Source: Bradyrhizobium retamae (GTDB taxonomy: Bacteria > Pseudomonadota > Alphaproteobacteria > Rhizobiales > Xanthobacteraceae). From it: a DNA stretch of 64,000 bases. The stretch spans positions 124,001 through 188,000 of the forward strand of contig NZ_LLYA01000001.1 of NCBI RefSeq assembly GCF_001440415.1. The letters are read 5' to 3'. A program made the position numbers and the translations under genes. Positions 1 through 15,031 of the stretch are shown in pieces. Position 1 is the first letter of the stretch; each line of letters starts with the position of its first letter. A model generated the notes under the pieces. The model ran no database searches, had not been told where the DNA came from, and saw only the letters and a program-made list of their open reading frames with translations.

Positions 1-1
1 C

Positions 2-2944
<2,943 letters not shown>

Positions 2945-2945
2945 C

Positions 2946-3022
2946 TCGTCATCACCGGGCTTGACCCGGTGATCCATCTCACGAAGATGGATGGATGCGC
3001 CGGTCAAGCCCGCGCATCACGA
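2946..3022. repeat. Intergenic palindrome, family A
   Basis: The outer ends pair (TCGTCATC...GGGCTTGACC against GGTCAAGCCC...ATCACGA), with an inner ATCCATC/GATGGAT pair. The same type recurs at 4555-4649. It fills nearly all of the gap between metH and the GST gene. No ORF inside. Confidence 0.75.
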
Positions 3023-3037
3023 GTGCGTGGAGCCCTC

Positions 3038-3697
3038 ATGAAGTTCTTCTCCTTCTGGCGATCGCTGGCGAGCTTTCGCGTTCGCATCGCGCTCAATCTG
3101 AAAAATGTTCCGGTCGAAGTGATCTTCATCGACCTCGACGCCAACGCGCATCGCGATGGCGAGTATCGCCGGATCAACCCGCAGATGGCGTTGCCGGCGC
3201 TGGTGGAAGATGACGGCGCCACGCTGTTCCAGTCGCTCGCCATCCTCGAATATCTCGACGAGAAATATCCCTCCCCGCCGCTATTGCCCTCCGATCTCGC
3301 CGGCCGCGCCCGCGTCCGCGCGCTGGCGCTGATGGTGGCCTGCGAGGGCCACCCGCTGCTGACGCCGCGGGTGCGGCGCTATCTCGACCACGAGCTGAAC
3401 CTGCGCGACGCGCAGCAGTCGGCGTGGCGGCGGCACTGGATCGCCGAGACGCTGGCAGCGCTGGAGGGACATCTTGCCGACCACAAGGACACCGGCAAAT
3501 TCTGCCATGGCGATGCGCCGACCATCGCCGACATCTGCATGGTCGGCCATGTCACCGCTGCGCTGAACCAGCAGGTCAATCTGGCGACCTATCCGACCGT
3601 GAAGCGCATCTTCGAGACCGCGATGGCGCTGCCGGAATTTGCGAAAGCCCATCCGCTGGCGCAGCCGGATACGCCGGAGGCGATGCGGCAGAAGTAG
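3038..3697 (+). CDS. maiA: Maleylacetoacetate isomerase-like zeta-class GST
   Basis: A 219-residue glutathione S-transferase-fold protein. Zeta-class enzymes isomerise maleylacetoacetate (tyrosine/homogentisate pathway) or maleylpyruvate with glutathione. The N-terminal thioredoxin-like domain (about 1-80) carries SLASFRVRIALNLKNVPVE, matching the zeta SSCxxRVRIAL signature but with Leu-Ala where Ser-Cys is usual, and LPALVEDDGATLFQSLAILE, the glutathione gamma-Glu contact segment. The all-helical C-terminal domain follows. ATG 3038 is chosen because the earlier in-frame start at 2969 would lie inside the family A palindrome. The TAG stop is part of the next palindrome (3694-3787). No other homogentisate gene is adjacent, so the exact substrate is uncertain. 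Confidence 0.8.
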   Translation: MKFFSFWRSLASFRVRIALNLKNVPVEVIFIDLDANAHRDGEYRRINPQMALPALVEDDGATLFQSLAILEYLDEKYPSPPLLPSDLAGRARVRALALMVACEGHPLLTPRVRRYLDHELNLRDAQQSAWRRHWIAETLAALEGHLADHKDTGKFCHGDAPTIADICMVGHVTAALNQQVNLATYPTVKRIFETAMALPEFAKAHPLAQPDTPEAMRQK

Positions 3698-3787
3698 GGT
3701 GGGCAAAGGCGCGCTTGCGCCGTGCCCACCATTTATCGGCAGACCCATCTTGGATGGTGGGCACGCTGCGCACTGCCCACCCTACGA
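3694..3787. repeat. Intergenic palindrome, family B (GTAGGGTGGGCA...TGCCCACCCTACG)
   Basis: The ends are perfect inverted copies of GTAGGGTGGGCA, with internal GTGCCCACCAT and ATGGTGGGCAC arms. The first TAG is the stop codon of the preceding GST gene. Related to the element at 54923-55012. No gene inside. Confidence 0.75.
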
Positions 3788-3903
3788 AAGCCCCTCACGC
3801 CTTCGGCGGGGCCAGCGCCTGCTGAACAAATCGCGAAAACAACCCCATGCAAAGTAGGATTGGGCCTAACTCCACGGCCGTGGCCGGGCACGGCCCATCC
3901 AGC

Positions 3904-4536
3904 TCAATCGCCGCTCGGCGGGGCTAACGGCTGCACGATTTCTTTAAACGGCGGCAGCGCCTCGCAAGTGGCGGAATGCGCTTTCAGCGCCCGATAGCTG
4001 GCGTCGAACAGCTCCGGATGCGCCTCACCGACGAAGCGCAGCACGCAGGCGACCGCGATGTCGGCGTGACCGGCGCGCTCGCCGAACCAGTACGGCGTTT
4101 TGACCGCCGCGCGCTCCTTCTCCAGCACCTCCAGCACGCTCGCTATCTGCGACTTGCAACGCTCGACCCAGAGATCGAGCTGCTTCTCCTTCCGCAGCAC
4201 GCGCTCGTAGAGCAGGCTGACGCCCTTGTCGCCGAGCCCCATTGCCAGCGCGCAAATCCGCAAATGCCGCCAGCGCGCTTCACCGCTCCTGGCAATCATC
4301 GCTTTCTCGGGGCCGACGCGATCGTCGAGATAATCCAGGATCATCGCGCTCTCGATTAGCGCTTCGCCGTCATCGAGTACCAGCGTCGGCACCCGTCGCA
4401 GCGGATTATAGCGTGCGATCTTGTCGGCATCGCCAAAGGTCGACCACGGCTTGTGCTCGAAGGCAATGCCGTAGAGCCGCATGGCGATGGCGACGCGGCG
4501 GACAAAGGGGGAGTCGTATTGGCCGATGAGGATCAT
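3904..4536 (-). CDS. Glutathione S-transferase family protein
   Basis: A 210-residue cytosolic GST-fold protein. The N-terminal thioredoxin-like domain starts MILIGQYDSPFVRRVAIAMR, where a Ser (SPFVRR) sits at the catalytic N-terminal position, and carries the conserved NPLRRVPTLVLDDGEALIES with the cis-Pro and the glutathione-binding Glu-Ser. A helical C-terminal domain follows. It is transcribed alone and is convergent with the maiA-like gene. It is a different GST subfamily from the zeta-type neighbour, judged by its N-terminal motif. The substrate cannot be assigned from sequence. Confidence 0.85.
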   Translation of the reverse strand: MILIGQYDSPFVRRVAIAMRLYGIAFEHKPWSTFGDADKIARYNPLRRVPTLVLDDGEALIESAMILDYLDDRVGPEKAMIARSGEARWRHLRICALAMGLGDKGVSLLYERVLRKEKQLDLWVERCKSQIASVLEVLEKERAAVKTPYWFGERAGHADIAVACVLRFVGEAHPELFDASYRALKAHSATCEALPPFKEIVQPLAPPSGD

Positions 4537-4554
4537 GGTTGTTGTGCTCTCCGC

Positions 4555-4649
4555 TCGTCATGCCGGGCTTGACCCGGCCATCCATCCCTCCGTGGAAGGA
4601 TTCTTCCGAAGAATGATGGATGCCCGGATCAGGCCCGGGCCTGACGAGG
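4555..4649. repeat. Intergenic palindrome, family A
   Basis: Begins TCGTCATGCCGGGCTTGACC and ends GGCCCGGGCCTGACGA, with inner ATCCATC and GATGGAT. Same family as 2946-3022. It lies between divergent genes, so it may sit in the 5' leader of one of them. Confidence 0.72.
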
Positions 4650-4718
4650 TTGCTTTGGGTTGCGCTGCACGTCATCCTAAGTACGTTGAAGCCCATTGCA
4701 ACCCGCGAGTCACACATC

Positions 4719-5138
4719 ATGCTCCGCTTGCGGCCGATCTTTCCCGCGCTCTCGCTATTGGTTCTCGCCGCACCAGCCCACGCCCAATCCGGCCCCGCTG
4801 GCTTCCAGTCGCCATCCAAAAACATCGCCTGCCAGTATTTCGACTACGACAAGCAGAACGTGCTCCGCTGCGACATCGCCGCGATAAAAACCAGGCCGCG
4901 CCGGCCTGCCGATTGCGACCTCGATTACGGCCAAGCCTTCGAGATGAACGCCAGAGGCCCCGCCGCCCGCATCTGCCATGGTGACACCGTGATGGACAAG
5001 TCACTGCCGGTGCTGGCCTACGACGAGGTCTGGCAGCGCGGGGGATTTACGTGCAAGTCGGAGCCGACTGGCGTGACCTGCTTCAACACCGACCGGCGCG
5101 GATTTTCGCTGGCGCGGGCGAAGCAGGAGGTGTTTTGA
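4719..5138 (+). CDS. Small secreted Cys-containing protein of unknown function
   Basis: A 139-residue protein with a Sec signal peptide: MLRLRPIFPALSLLVLAAPA then HAQ, with likely cleavage after AHA. The mature part has six cysteines in blocks such as SPSKNIACQYF, VLRCDI, RPADCDLDYG, RICHGD and GGFTCKSEPTGVTCFN, which suggests a disulphide-stabilised periplasmic fold. The SPSxNIAC...RCDI and GVTCFN...GF pattern resembles DUF6636-type proteins, from memory. ATG 4719 is chosen because it places the signal peptide at the N-terminus; the longer frame from 4620 runs through the family A repeat. No function can be given. It is likely monocistronic. Confidence 0.8.
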   Translation: MLRLRPIFPALSLLVLAAPAHAQSGPAGFQSPSKNIACQYFDYDKQNVLRCDIAAIKTRPRRPADCDLDYGQAFEMNARGPAARICHGDTVMDKSLPVLAYDEVWQRGGFTCKSEPTGVTCFNTDRRGFSLARAKQEVF

Positions 5139-5168
5139 GAGATGTTCTGACGACGCCCCACACACAAG

Positions 5169-5270
5169 TCGTCATACTCCGCGAAGACAGAGTATCCAGT
5201 ACGCCGCGGCGGCTCGGTTCCATCCTAAGGTCTCTGGAATACTGGATCCCCGCCTTCGCGGGGATGACGA
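5169..5270. repeat. Intergenic palindrome, family C
   Basis: Runs from CGTCATACTCCGCGAAGACAG to CCCCGCCTTCGCGGGGATGACG, with inner TATCCAGTA and TACTGGATC arms. Same family as 9760-9858. It separates convergent genes. Confidence 0.75.
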
Positions 5271-5295
5271 TCGAGGATGAGGATGCGCTACTGAT

Positions 5296-5889
5296 TCACT
5301 CAATCACCGGCACATGCTGCGCAACCTCACGCGGCGCGGTGCCGTCGAGCCGAGGATCGTCGGCGATCTCGATCTGCCGCCGGAAGGCGCGAAAGCCGGA
5401 GCGCTGATAGAAGGCAAGCGCGGCGGGGTGGTCGAAGGTGCAGGTGTGCAGCCAGACGCGGTTGATCGGCCGTGACCAGGCGACTTCCAGTGCGCGATTC
5501 ATCAGCCAGCGGCCGGCGCCGGTACCGACAAGTTTGGCGGTGACGCCGAACATGCCGATCTCGCATTGGCCGGACTCGCGAAAATCCAGCTCGAGCAATC
5601 CCTCGTCACGGCCATCATCGATCAGCGCGTAGACTTCGAGTTGAAGCGAATGAAGCCGTGCCGCAAGCTCGGCGTCGGGCATCTGCATCCGCGAGAACCA
5701 CAGCCATTCCTCGCCGACGCGGCGATAGAGATCGCGAAACCAATCGAGCGGCGGCGTCTCGACTCGGCGCAGTGACCAGGCTCGGGGCGGATCGGAGCGC
5801 AGCGCGGGACGCGCAGTCATCTCCAGATGCGTGACGATAGCGGCAATTTTGCCGGTGGGAACGTCCGAATAGCCGTCAGGCACTATCAA
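5296..5889 (-). CDS. GNAT family N-acetyltransferase
   Basis: A 197-residue predicted acetyl-CoA-dependent N-acetyltransferase. The acetyl-CoA loop is GVTAKLVGTGAGRWLMNRAL (around residues 120-140), followed by the motif B segment VWLHTCTFDHPAALAFYQRSGF. The start is TTG 5889: an AAGGGGAG Shine-Dalgarno overlapping the end of glpK lies 9 bases upstream, while an ATG closer to that signal is out of frame and stops at once. GTG 5883 is an alternative. It begins 6 bases after the glpK stop and is therefore very likely co-transcribed and translationally coupled with it. The acceptor substrate is unknown. Confidence 0.85.
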   Translation of the reverse strand: MIVPDGYSDVPTGKIAAIVTHLEMTARPALRSDPPRAWSLRRVETPPLDWFRDLYRRVGEEWLWFSRMQMPDAELAARLHSLQLEVYALIDDGRDEGLLELDFRESGQCEIGMFGVTAKLVGTGAGRWLMNRALEVAWSRPINRVWLHTCTFDHPAALAFYQRSGFRAFRRQIEIADDPRLDGTAPREVAQHVPVIE

Positions 5890-5895
5890 CTGACA

Positions 5896-7398
<1,503 letters not shown>

Positions 7399-7489
7399 GA
7401 CGTTGCTTCCCCGAAGGATTGTTGGTTGCGCAGAGGCAATCCGATTGAGAGGCGAAGGTCAATATCTCCGTCGTCGTCCCTGCATCTCC

Positions 7490-7609
7490 GTCGTCCCTGC
7501 GAACGCAGGGACCCATACCGCGCTGTGTCCTCGATTGAAACGAGATGGCAGACACTCTTCGCAAAATGAACGCTGGTGGCTATGGATCCCTGCGTTCGCA
7601 GGGACGACA
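7490..7609. repeat. Intergenic palindrome, family D (GTCGTCCCTGCGAACGCAGGGAC)
   Basis: The two ends are inverted copies of CGTCGTCCCTGCGAACGCAG, each itself able to fold, with a variable middle of about 60 bases. The same unit ends the element at 62666-62808. It lies directly downstream of the SDR stop. Confidence 0.75.
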
Positions 7610-7611
7610 GT

Positions 7612-8385
7612 TCACACCGCCGCTGTCGTCACGCCGCCGTCCACTACAATGGTCTGGCCGGTCATGAAGGTGGAGGCATCAGACGCCAGATAGGCCACGG
7701 GGCCCGCGATTTCATCCGGCTCGCCGATCCGGCGCAGCGGCGTGGTGGCGGTGCGGCGTTTGAGGAGATCGGCGTCTTCCCACAGCGCGCGAGCGAAATC
7801 GGTTTTCACCAGGCCCGGCGCGACGCAATTAACGCGGACGCCCTTTGGACCCCATTCGCCGGCGAGGCTGCGGCACAGCGCAAAATCCGCCGCTTTCGAA
7901 ATGCCGTAGGCGCCGATCACGGTGGAGCCGCGCATGCCGCCGATGGACGAGATGATCACCACCGAGCCGTTGCCGCGCTCCGCCATCTGCGGGATCGCCA
8001 GCGCGCAGAGCCAGATGTTGCTCTTGACGTTACTGCCCATGATCTTGTCGAAGGCCTCGTCCTTGATATCGAGCAGCGGACCGTAATAGGGGTTCACCGC
8101 GGCGTTGCAGACGAGGATATCGACCTTGCCGTAATGCTTTGTCGTGCCCGATATCAATGCCTCGACTTCCTCGCGGCGCGAGATGTTGCAGGGGATGACA
8201 TGGGCGTCGCCGCCGGCCTTTTTGATGCCTTCGGCCACCTCCTGGCAGGCATCCGCCTTGCGGCTGGAGATCACGACCTTGGCCCCGAGTTTTGCCAGCA
8301 GTTCGGCGGAAGAGCGGCCGATGCCGCGGCTGGAGCCGGTGATGACGGCGACTTTTCCGGTGAGATCGAACGGGGTGTTTTTCAT
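7612..8385 (-). CDS. Short-chain dehydrogenase/reductase
   Basis: A 257-residue NAD(P)-dependent SDR. The Rossmann motif TGSSRGIG is near residue 16, NAAVN follows near 90, and the catalytic Ser (IISSIGG) and YGISK (Tyr-x-x-x-Lys) are near 145 and 160. The C-terminus GEPDEIAGPVAYLASDASTF plus VVDGG is classical FabG/glucose-dehydrogenase type. ATG 8385 is chosen since the upstream extension runs into the family E repeat. It lies on the same strand as the pim-like genes, 169 bases after pimD, so it may be the last gene of that operon, perhaps as an extra hydroxyacyl dehydrogenase. This link is inference. Confidence 0.87.
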   Translation of the reverse strand: MKNTPFDLTGKVAVITGSSRGIGRSSAELLAKLGAKVVISSRKADACQEVAEGIKKAGGDAHVIPCNISRREEVEALISGTTKHYGKVDILVCNAAVNPYYGPLLDIKDEAFDKIMGSNVKSNIWLCALAIPQMAERGNGSVVIISSIGGMRGSTVIGAYGISKAADFALCRSLAGEWGPKGVRVNCVAPGLVKTDFARALWEDADLLKRRTATTPLRRIGEPDEIAGPVAYLASDASTFMTGQTIVVDGGVTTAAV

Positions 8386-8409
8386 TGTTGTTTGATTCCT
8401 CTCTATTCC

Positions 8410-8522
8410 CGTCATTGCCTGCGACAAACGCGAAGCGTTTGCGCAAAGGAGCGAAGCGACGAAGCAATCCATCTATCCCTGTGTAGCGCGATGGATTGCT
8501 TCGCTTCGCTCGCAATGACGGG
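8410..8522. repeat. Intergenic palindrome, family E (GTCATTGC...GCAATGAC)
   Basis: The arms CGTCATTGC and GCAATGACG enclose GAAGCAATCCATC and GATGGATTGCTTC and several short GCGAAGC/GCTTCGC hairpins. The same family is at 40542-40627. Confidence 0.78.
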
Positions 8523-8554
8523 GCAACATCAGTGCCCCGCAATGACAATTTGGC

Positions 8555-9694
8555 TTACACCAGCCCACCTTCCGCGACGCGGCGGAGGTGGTAGTCGGTG
8601 TCGCCGAACGTATTCTCGATCATGGTCAGGCGCTTGAAGTAGTGGCCAATCTTGGCTTCCTGGGTCATGCCGATGCCGCCGTGGAGCTGGATCGACTGCT
8701 GGCCGATGAACTTCCCAGACTTCCCGATCTGCACCTTGGCAGCGGCAACCGCGGTCGCGCGCTCCTTGGCGTCTTCGAAATCGGCCGCCATGGTCGCGAA
8801 CATCGACATGCTGCGAGCCTGTTCGAGGGCGACGAACATGTCGGCGGCGCGGTGCTGCAGGGTCTGAAAGCTGCCGATCGGAACGCCGAACTGTTTTCGC
8901 GTCTTGAGATACTCGACCGTCGTCTTCAGCGCTTCATCCATCGCACCGACGGCTTCCGCGCACATCGCGGTGCGGGCTTCATCGACCACGCGCTCGATCA
9001 GCGGCAAGCCGTTCTCGGGATCGCCGATCGCGGCGTCGCTGCCGACCTCGACGCCGGTGAAGGTGATGTCGGCGGCATGCAGCCCGTCCTGGGTCGGATA
9101 GCCCTTGCGGGTGACGCCCTTGGCATTCGCCGGCACGAGGAACACGCCGATGCCCGTCTTGTCGTGCCGGCTGCCCTTGGTGCGCGCGGTCACGATCAGC
9201 GTGTCGGCATTCTCGCCGTTGAGCACGACGAATTTTTCACCGTCGATCACGTAAGCCCCGCCCTTCTTCTTGGCCGTGGTCGAGACGTCGGCGAGATCGT
9301 AGCGCGAGTTCTTCTCGAGCTGCGCGAAAGCAAAGGTCTTGCTGCCGTCGATGATGCCGGGAATATGCGCGGCCTTCTGCTCGGCCGAGCCGCCATGGCG
9401 CAGGAAGCCGCCGCCGATCACGACGGTGGCGAGATATGGCTCCAGCACCAGCGCCTTACCGAGCGCTTCCATCACGATCATGGTTTCGACCGCGCCGGCG
9501 CCGAAGCCGCCGTCGGCTTCCGCGAACGGCAGGCCCAGCAGGCCCTGCTCGGCGAGCTTGCCCCAGACGGCCTTGCTCCAGCCGCCCTTCTCCTTCTGGT
9601 ACTTCTTGCGCGCATCGAAATCGTAGGAATCGGTCAACAGACCGTCGATGCTTTCCTTGAGAAGCCGCTGCTCCTCGGACAAATCAAAATCCAT
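8555..9694 (-). CDS. pimD: Pimeloyl-CoA dehydrogenase-like, small subunit
   Basis: A 379-residue acyl-CoA dehydrogenase-family flavoprotein starting MDFDLSEEQRLLKESIDGLL. In R. palustris PimC and PimD are the large and small subunits of the dehydrogenase that opens beta-oxidation of straight-chain dicarboxyl-CoAs. The N-terminal helical domain, the middle beta domain and the C-terminal helix region KTRKQFGVPIGSFQTLQHRA are all present. The C-terminal block IQLHGGIGMTQE is the small-subunit form; the canonical YEGT glutamate is absent. The gene follows the large subunit after a 180-base gap holding a family C palindrome. It probably forms a heteromer with the product of 9875-11065. Confidence 0.85.
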   Translation of the reverse strand: MDFDLSEEQRLLKESIDGLLTDSYDFDARKKYQKEKGGWSKAVWGKLAEQGLLGLPFAEADGGFGAGAVETMIVMEALGKALVLEPYLATVVIGGGFLRHGGSAEQKAAHIPGIIDGSKTFAFAQLEKNSRYDLADVSTTAKKKGGAYVIDGEKFVVLNGENADTLIVTARTKGSRHDKTGIGVFLVPANAKGVTRKGYPTQDGLHAADITFTGVEVGSDAAIGDPENGLPLIERVVDEARTAMCAEAVGAMDEALKTTVEYLKTRKQFGVPIGSFQTLQHRAADMFVALEQARSMSMFATMAADFEDAKERATAVAAAKVQIGKSGKFIGQQSIQLHGGIGMTQEAKIGHYFKRLTMIENTFGDTDYHLRRVAEGGLV

Positions 9695-9759
9695 GTTGTT
9701 TTCTTTCTCCGGCTAACCAAATCCGTCGTCATGCGCGGGCAGCCGCGCCCCACCCTCAG

Positions 9760-9858
9760 TCGTCATCCCCGCGAATGCAGGGATCCAGTATTCACCGGCG
9801 TTCTTCGTGAATCAGGACCGCCGCGGCGTACTGGGTCCCCGCTTTCGCGGGGACGACG
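9760..9858. repeat. Intergenic palindrome, family C, inside the pim-like operon
   Basis: The ends are CGTCATCCCCGCGAA and GCTTTCGCGGGGACGACG, with inner ATCCAGTATTCACC and GTACTGGGTCC arms. Same family as 5169-5270. Its place between pimC and pimD may affect the relative expression of the two subunits. Confidence 0.75.
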
Positions 9859-9874
9859 TGCATTGTTGTGGCGC

Positions 9875-11065
9875 CTACAGCCCCAGCACCGCCTTGGTGA
9901 TGATGTTGCGCTGGATCTCGTTGGAGCCGCCGTAGATCGAGACCTTGCGGTTGTTGAAGTAGCTCGGCGCGATCTGGGCGGTCCAATCCATGGTTTCGTT
10001 GGAGGCGTCGTCGCCATGCTCGTCGTAAGGCGCGGCGAACGGGCCGATCACTTCCATCAGAAGTTCGGTGGTGGTCTGCTGGATTTCCGAGCCCTTGATC
10101 TTCAACACCGAAGACGCCGGGTTGGGCTTGCCCTTGCCGTGCTTGCCCTCGTCGGCGACGACACGGAGCTGCGTCAGTTCGAGCGCCTTCAGCTCGATCT
10201 CGCAGGCCGCCAGCTTCTCGCGGAAACCCTGGTCTTCCAGTACCGGCTTGCCGTTCTGTTCGACCTTGGAGGCGAGCTCCTTGATGCGGCGCAGCCGCTC
10301 CTTGGAGACGCCGACGCGGGCGATGCCGGTGCGCTCGTTGCCGAGCAGGAATTTTGCGTAATCCCAGCCCTTGTTCTCTTCGCCGATCAGGTTCTCGACC
10401 GGCACCTCGACGTCGTCGAAGAATACTTCATTGACCTCGTGGCCGCCGTCGATGGTCTCGATCGGACGCACGGTGACGCCCTTCGACTTCATGCTGAACA
10501 CGATGAAGGAGATGCCCATCTGCTTCTTCGCTGACGTGTCGGTGCGGCACAGGCAGAAGATCATGTCGGCGTGCTGGGCCAGCGTGGTCCAGGTCTTCTG
10601 GCCGTTGATGATGTACTTGTCGCCCTTGCGCTCGGCCTTGGTCTTCAGCGAGGCGAGGTCAGACCCCGAACCCGGCTCCGAGAAGCCCTGGCACCACCAG
10701 TCGTCGACATTGGCGATGCGCGGCAGATAGTGCTGCTTCTGCTTCTCGTTGCCGAAGGTGTAGATGACCGGGCCGACCATGCTGACGCCGAAGGCGAGCG
10801 GCGCCGGCGCCGGATGCATCTGCAGCTCTTCGTTGAAAATGTACTGCTGCACCGAGCTCCAGCCGGTGCCGCCATATTCCTTCGGCCAATGCGAGACGCC
10901 CCAGCCCTTCTTGTTCAGGATGCGCCACCAGGCGACCATCTCGTCCTTGGAGAGATGACGGCCCTCGACCATCTTGCGCCGCGTTTCCGGCGGTACGTTG
11001 TCCCTGAAGAAGGCTCTCACTTCTTCACGAAACGCGATTTCTTCCTTGCTGAAAGCGAGATCCAT
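9875..11065 (-). CDS. pimC: Pimeloyl-CoA dehydrogenase-like, large subunit
   Basis: A 396-residue acyl-CoA dehydrogenase. It carries HWPKEYGGTGWS near residue 55, the FAD/substrate block WCQGFSEPGSGSDLASLKT near 120-140, GDKYIINGQKTWTT, and the C-terminal SIYGGSNEIQRNII. Glycine replaces the MCAD-type catalytic glutamate of YEGT. The likely base is instead the Glu of LLGNERTGIA, the position used by isovaleryl- and long-chain acyl-CoA dehydrogenases. ATG 11065 is preceded by a perfect AGGAGG at 5-base spacing, so the longer frame to 11263 is rejected. It lies 31 bases after the CoA ligase and should be in the same operon. Confidence 0.88.
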   Translation of the reverse strand: MDLAFSKEEIAFREEVRAFFRDNVPPETRRKMVEGRHLSKDEMVAWWRILNKKGWGVSHWPKEYGGTGWSSVQQYIFNEELQMHPAPAPLAFGVSMVGPVIYTFGNEKQKQHYLPRIANVDDWWCQGFSEPGSGSDLASLKTKAERKGDKYIINGQKTWTTLAQHADMIFCLCRTDTSAKKQMGISFIVFSMKSKGVTVRPIETIDGGHEVNEVFFDDVEVPVENLIGEENKGWDYAKFLLGNERTGIARVGVSKERLRRIKELASKVEQNGKPVLEDQGFREKLAACEIELKALELTQLRVVADEGKHGKGKPNPASSVLKIKGSEIQQTTTELLMEVIGPFAAPYDEHGDDASNETMDWTAQIAPSYFNNRKVSIYGGSNEIQRNIITKAVLGL

Positions 11066-11096
11066 CAGATCCTCCTGTGAGCGAATTAGATTCCGG

Positions 11097-12769
11097 CTAA
11101 GCGACGTTCTCGCTGTTGGCAGCTTGCGATGACTTCTGCTGCATGCGCAATTCGTGGCGCGACAGCTTGCCGACCGGCGTGCGCGGCAATTCTGTGACGA
11201 ACTCGACGGCGGTCGGCAGCTCGTGCTTGCCGAGCTTGCCCGTGAGGAAGCTGCGCAGCTCATCGATGGTGAACGGCTGAGCGCCCGCGCGCAGCCTGAT
11301 GAAGGCTTTCGCCGACTCGCCGCGGTAATCGTCTGATATGCCGATCACGATCACTTCCTGCACGGCAGGATGCGTATAGATCGCCTGCTCGATCATCTGC
11401 GGATAGACGTTGAAGCCGCCGGAGATGATCATGTCCTTCTTGCGGTCGACCAGGTAGAAATAGCCGTCAGCGTCCATGTAGCCGATATCACCGGTGAGAA
11501 AACGGTCGCCGACAAAGGCTTCCGCGGTTTCCTTCGGCCGGTTCCAGTATCCCTTGGTGACATTCGGACCGCGGATGCGGATTTCGCCGGTTTCGCCCAC
11601 CGGCATCAACTTGGTCGGATCCTCCAGCGACACAACGTCCATCTCGATGCCGGGCAGCATCAGGCCGATCGAGCCTGGCTTGTCCGGTCCCTCCTTCGGG
11701 TGTGCGGTGCCTGGCGAGCAGGTCTCGGTCATGCCCCAACCGCTCTTCAGCTTCATGCCGACCCTGCGCTCCAGGATCCGTGCGACTTCGACCGGCAGCG
11801 GTGCGCCGCCGGAGCCAACGCTGACCAACGAAGACAGATCGCGCTTGTCGAGGTCCGGTAGGGCTGCGATCGCGATCCACATGGTCGGCACGCCGGGGAA
11901 AACGGTAGCACGCTTGATCTCGATATCGCGCATCACGGCCTCGACGTCGAAACGCTGATGCAGCGAGATCAGATTACCGCGCCGGATCGCCGACAGCAGC
12001 ACGACCGTCAGCGCATAGATATGAAACAGCGGCAGCACGCAAATCATGCGCTCGACCGCATTGCGCTCGGCGCGCGACGGTCTGCCCCAGACGTCGTAGA
12101 CCGACACCGCCGACGTCAGATTGCCGTGGCTGAGCATCGCGCCCTTCGGCAATCCGGTGGTGCCGCCGGTATATTGCAGCAACGCGACGTCGTCGGCCGA
12201 GATCGCGGGCCATTGCGCCGGCTTTGCTGCACCGTCAGTAAACTTCTTGTAGGTGACGATCTTCAAATTATCGGGCAACGCCGTCTGCGGCGTCCCGACC
12301 TTGCCCCAATGATCGTCCTCGCAAACGATCAGGCGATCGAGCAGTCCGTGAGCGAGAAATTTCAGCGCAGTCGGCAACAGCGCCGACAGATTGCTGGTAA
12401 CCAGTACCCGCGCGCCCGAGTCAGTAAGCTTGTGCGACAGCGCGATCTCGCCATCGAGCGGCGACAGATGCACGACGCGGGCGCCGGCCTTCAGCGCGCC
12501 GAAGAAATTGATCGGGTGATCGGGCGAATTGCCGAGGAACAGCGCGACCGAACTGCCCTTGCCGTAGCCGGCGCGCAGGAAGGCGCTGGCGGCCGTTTCC
12601 ACCAATGCCTCAAGTTCGCTGTAGCTGATCGGCCGCTCCCGGAATTCGATCGCGGGGCGCGAGCCGAACTCCGCGGCTGCCGTCGACAATAGATCAGGCA
12701 GCGTGCCGCGTGCGATCGGCTCGTCCCAGCGGACGCCTTGCGGATAGAACTGTTCGCCCGGATGCCCCA

Positions 12770-12770
<1 letters not shown>
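11097..12770 (-). CDS. pimA: Dicarboxylate/long-chain acyl-CoA ligase (PimA-like)
   Basis: An ATP-dependent acyl-CoA synthetase of 557 residues in the adenylate-forming family. It would activate a dicarboxylic or fatty acid to its CoA thioester before dehydrogenation. The P-loop LLQYTGGTTGLPKGAMLSHG is near residue 210, the A5-type motif SGWGMTETCSPG near 345, GEIRIRGPNVTKGYW near 410, and the hinge/C-terminal lid DRKKDMIISGGFNVYPQ, with the catalytic Lys near KLSRHEL. ATG 12770 overlaps the upstream TGA as TGATG, which implies translational coupling. In R. palustris a thiolase gene pimB follows pimA; here pimC follows directly. Confidence 0.87.
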
Positions 12771-14866
<2,096 letters not shown>

Positions 14867-14934
14867 GGGACTCTCCCTGGATCGTTTGTTCTTGGATGCC
14901 GCCCAACTTGCGTTGAGTAGCTACGGCTATTACC

Positions 14935-14953
14935 AATTTCGCAGTGCGAAATT
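14935..14953. promoter_or_regulatory. Perfect 19-bp palindrome, probable IclR operator
   Basis: AATTTCGCAGTGCGAAATT: 9-base arms around a central G. It lies in the 165-base divergent gap, 69 bases before pimF and 79 bases before the IclR gene. A TTGACA at 14966-14971 points towards the IclR gene, but no convincing -10 follows at normal spacing. A single site could serve both promoters. Confidence 0.72.
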
Positions 14954-15031
14954 TAATTCCACATCTTGACAGGGAGGGTTATTTTGAAGCACGTCCCTTG
15001 TCAACGAGCTCATCAGCAGCAGTAGCGGGTA

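Noticed and set aside
8588..10534. A 648-codon open frame on the plus strand opposite the pimD/pimC genes
   Set aside because: It is antisense to two clear acyl-CoA dehydrogenases, crosses their intergenic repeat, and has no family motif; long antisense frames are expected at this GC content.
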